DNA of 8,283 bases, taken from the NCBI GenBank assembly GCA_021793135.1, contig JAJYTI010000097.1, positions 1 through 8,283 of the forward strand, written 5' to 3'. The notes beneath the pieces were generated by a model that was given only the letters and a program-made list of their open reading frames with translations, was not told the origin of the DNA and made no database searches. This document shows positions 7,464 to 8,283 of this stretch, piece after piece. Position numbers and translations under genes: made by a program. The stretch's first letter is position 1. Each line of letters starts with the position of its first letter. The stretch is from Bacteroidota bacterium (GTDB taxonomy: Bacteria > Bacteroidota > Bacteroidia > Flavobacteriales > Flavobacteriaceae).

Positions 7464-7494
7464 ATATATAGTTTTGTAGTGTTTTATAAATTAA

Positions 7495-8283
7495 TTAGAG
7501 CCCTAAAATACTAGTAGCTAGACTAAAGTAGATAAGTAGCCCTGTAATGTCTACTATTGTAGTAATAGCAGGACTCGCTGCAACTGCTGGGTCACCACCT
7601 AATACTCTTACAATTAATGGTAGCCCTGTACCAACCATTGCTGATGAAATTATCTGTACGGAAAGAGCAAGTGAAATAACAACTCCTATTTGGAATAGTG
7701 TGTATTGTGGTGGAATTTCTACATTATGACTTAGGAACACAATTCTTGCATAGGCTAGTACTCCTAAACATAAAGATAGTAGAATAGATACTCGGAATTC
7801 TGTCCACATAACTCGTAACCAATCCGACATACTAATTTGTCCAAGGGATAGAGCACGAATAACAACCGTAGCAGACTGACTACCAGAGTTACCTCCTGCA
7901 TCTGCAATCATTGGCATGTAGAAAGCAAGGATAATCATTTGCTCAAATGCTGCTTCATATCGGTGAATAATATATCCAGAAATCGTACCAATTGCAGCCA
8001 AGGATGCTAACCATACAATACGTTTCTTGAAGTGTGTCCATACCGATGTTTTATTATAATCCATTTCTTCGCCTGTACTGGATAGAATACCCATAAAGCG
8101 CTCCATATCTTCAGTATGTTCTGCACGGATAACGTCAATTGCTTCGTCGTGGGTTACAATTCCTACTAGTTGTTTTAGCTCATTTAAAATAGGAATCGCA
8201 ACTAGGTCATATTTACTAATCATTTTAGCGATATCCTCATTCTTATCTTCTACATTTCCATAAACAAATTGGGAATGTAAAAC
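7495..8283 (-). CDS. mgtE: Magnesium transporter MgtE, C-terminal part (5' end outside window)
   Basis: The reading frame is open from the window edge at 8283 through the in-frame Met at 8223 to the TAA at 7495, so the gene begins outside. About 262 codons are visible, and roughly 190 residues are missing compared with the usual length near 450. The visible part starts in the second CBS domain (KYDLVAIPIL, GIVTHDEAIDVIRAEHTEDM) and continues into the five-helix channel domain. That domain holds the family motif PMIADAGGNSGSQS. The last helix contains ITTIVDITGLL, whose Asp, 17 residues from the C-terminus, matches the ion-selective Asp of MgtE. MgtE is an inner membrane Mg2+ channel gated by cytoplasmic Mg2+ through its N and CBS domains, and some members also pass Co2+. 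It lies upstream of and co-directional with the efflux genes. Met8223 is internal and should not be taken as the start. Confidence 0.93.
   Translation of the reverse strand, partial: VLHSQFVYGNVEDKNEDIAKMISKYDLVAIPILNELKQLVGIVTHDEAIDVIRAEHTEDMERFMGILSSTGEEMDYNKTSVWTHFKKRIVWLASLAAIGTISGYIIHRYEAAFEQMIILAFYMPMIADAGGNSGSQSATVVIRALSLGQISMSDWLRVMWTEFRVSILLSLCLGVLAYARIVFLSHNVEIPPQYTLFQIGVVISLALSVQIISSAMVGTGLPLIVRVLGGDPAVAASPAITTIVDITGLLIYFSLATSILGL

Noticed and set aside
7495..8223. Met at 8223 as the start of a short 242-residue MgtE
   Set aside because: The frame stays open for 20 more codons to the window edge and those residues fit the CBS domain, so the Met is internal and the gene is cut by the window.

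Overview
The window looks like a piece of a low-GC Bacteroidota chromosome, most likely from a flavobacterium. The basis is the strong AT bias, A/T-rich start regions with little or no Shine-Dalgarno sequence, TAA/TAG stops, and protein sequences that read like flavobacterial homologues. The species cannot be named from the sequence. It holds five real genes: one on the plus strand and four on the minus strand.

Left part. Positions 1-477 hold no gene that I can support, but they contain several inverted repeats and one candidate Bacteroidota-type -7 promoter element. They lead into tmm (478-1857, +), a flavin-dependent trimethylamine monooxygenase that oxidises trimethylamine to trimethylamine N-oxide. 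A 38-bp perfect palindrome with flanking A and T tracts (1877-1914) sits between tmm and the convergent gene set to its right. It should terminate transcription from both sides.

Right part. Four minus-strand genes follow one another closely. In transcription order they are mgtE (8283-7495, 5' end outside the window), a lipoprotein-like membrane-fusion subunit (7463-6345), a CzcA/CusA-type heavy-metal RND pump (6325-3218) and a TolC-family outer membrane channel (3228-1936, possibly starting at 3210). Gaps are 31 and 19 bp, and the last two genes overlap or nearly touch. The last three encode a complete tripartite metal exporter in czcB-A-C order. Residues in the pump point to divalent metals (Zn, Co, Cd or Ni) rather than Cu(I)/Ag(I). 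MgtE is a Mg2+ channel family that can also admit Co2+, so uptake channel and exporter may form one metal-homeostasis operon. No metal-responsive regulator is visible in the window.

I see no RNA gene, mobile element, CRISPR array or clearly novel system. The most useful leads are the structured leader of tmm, the mgtE-exporter linkage and the metal-site residues of the pump.
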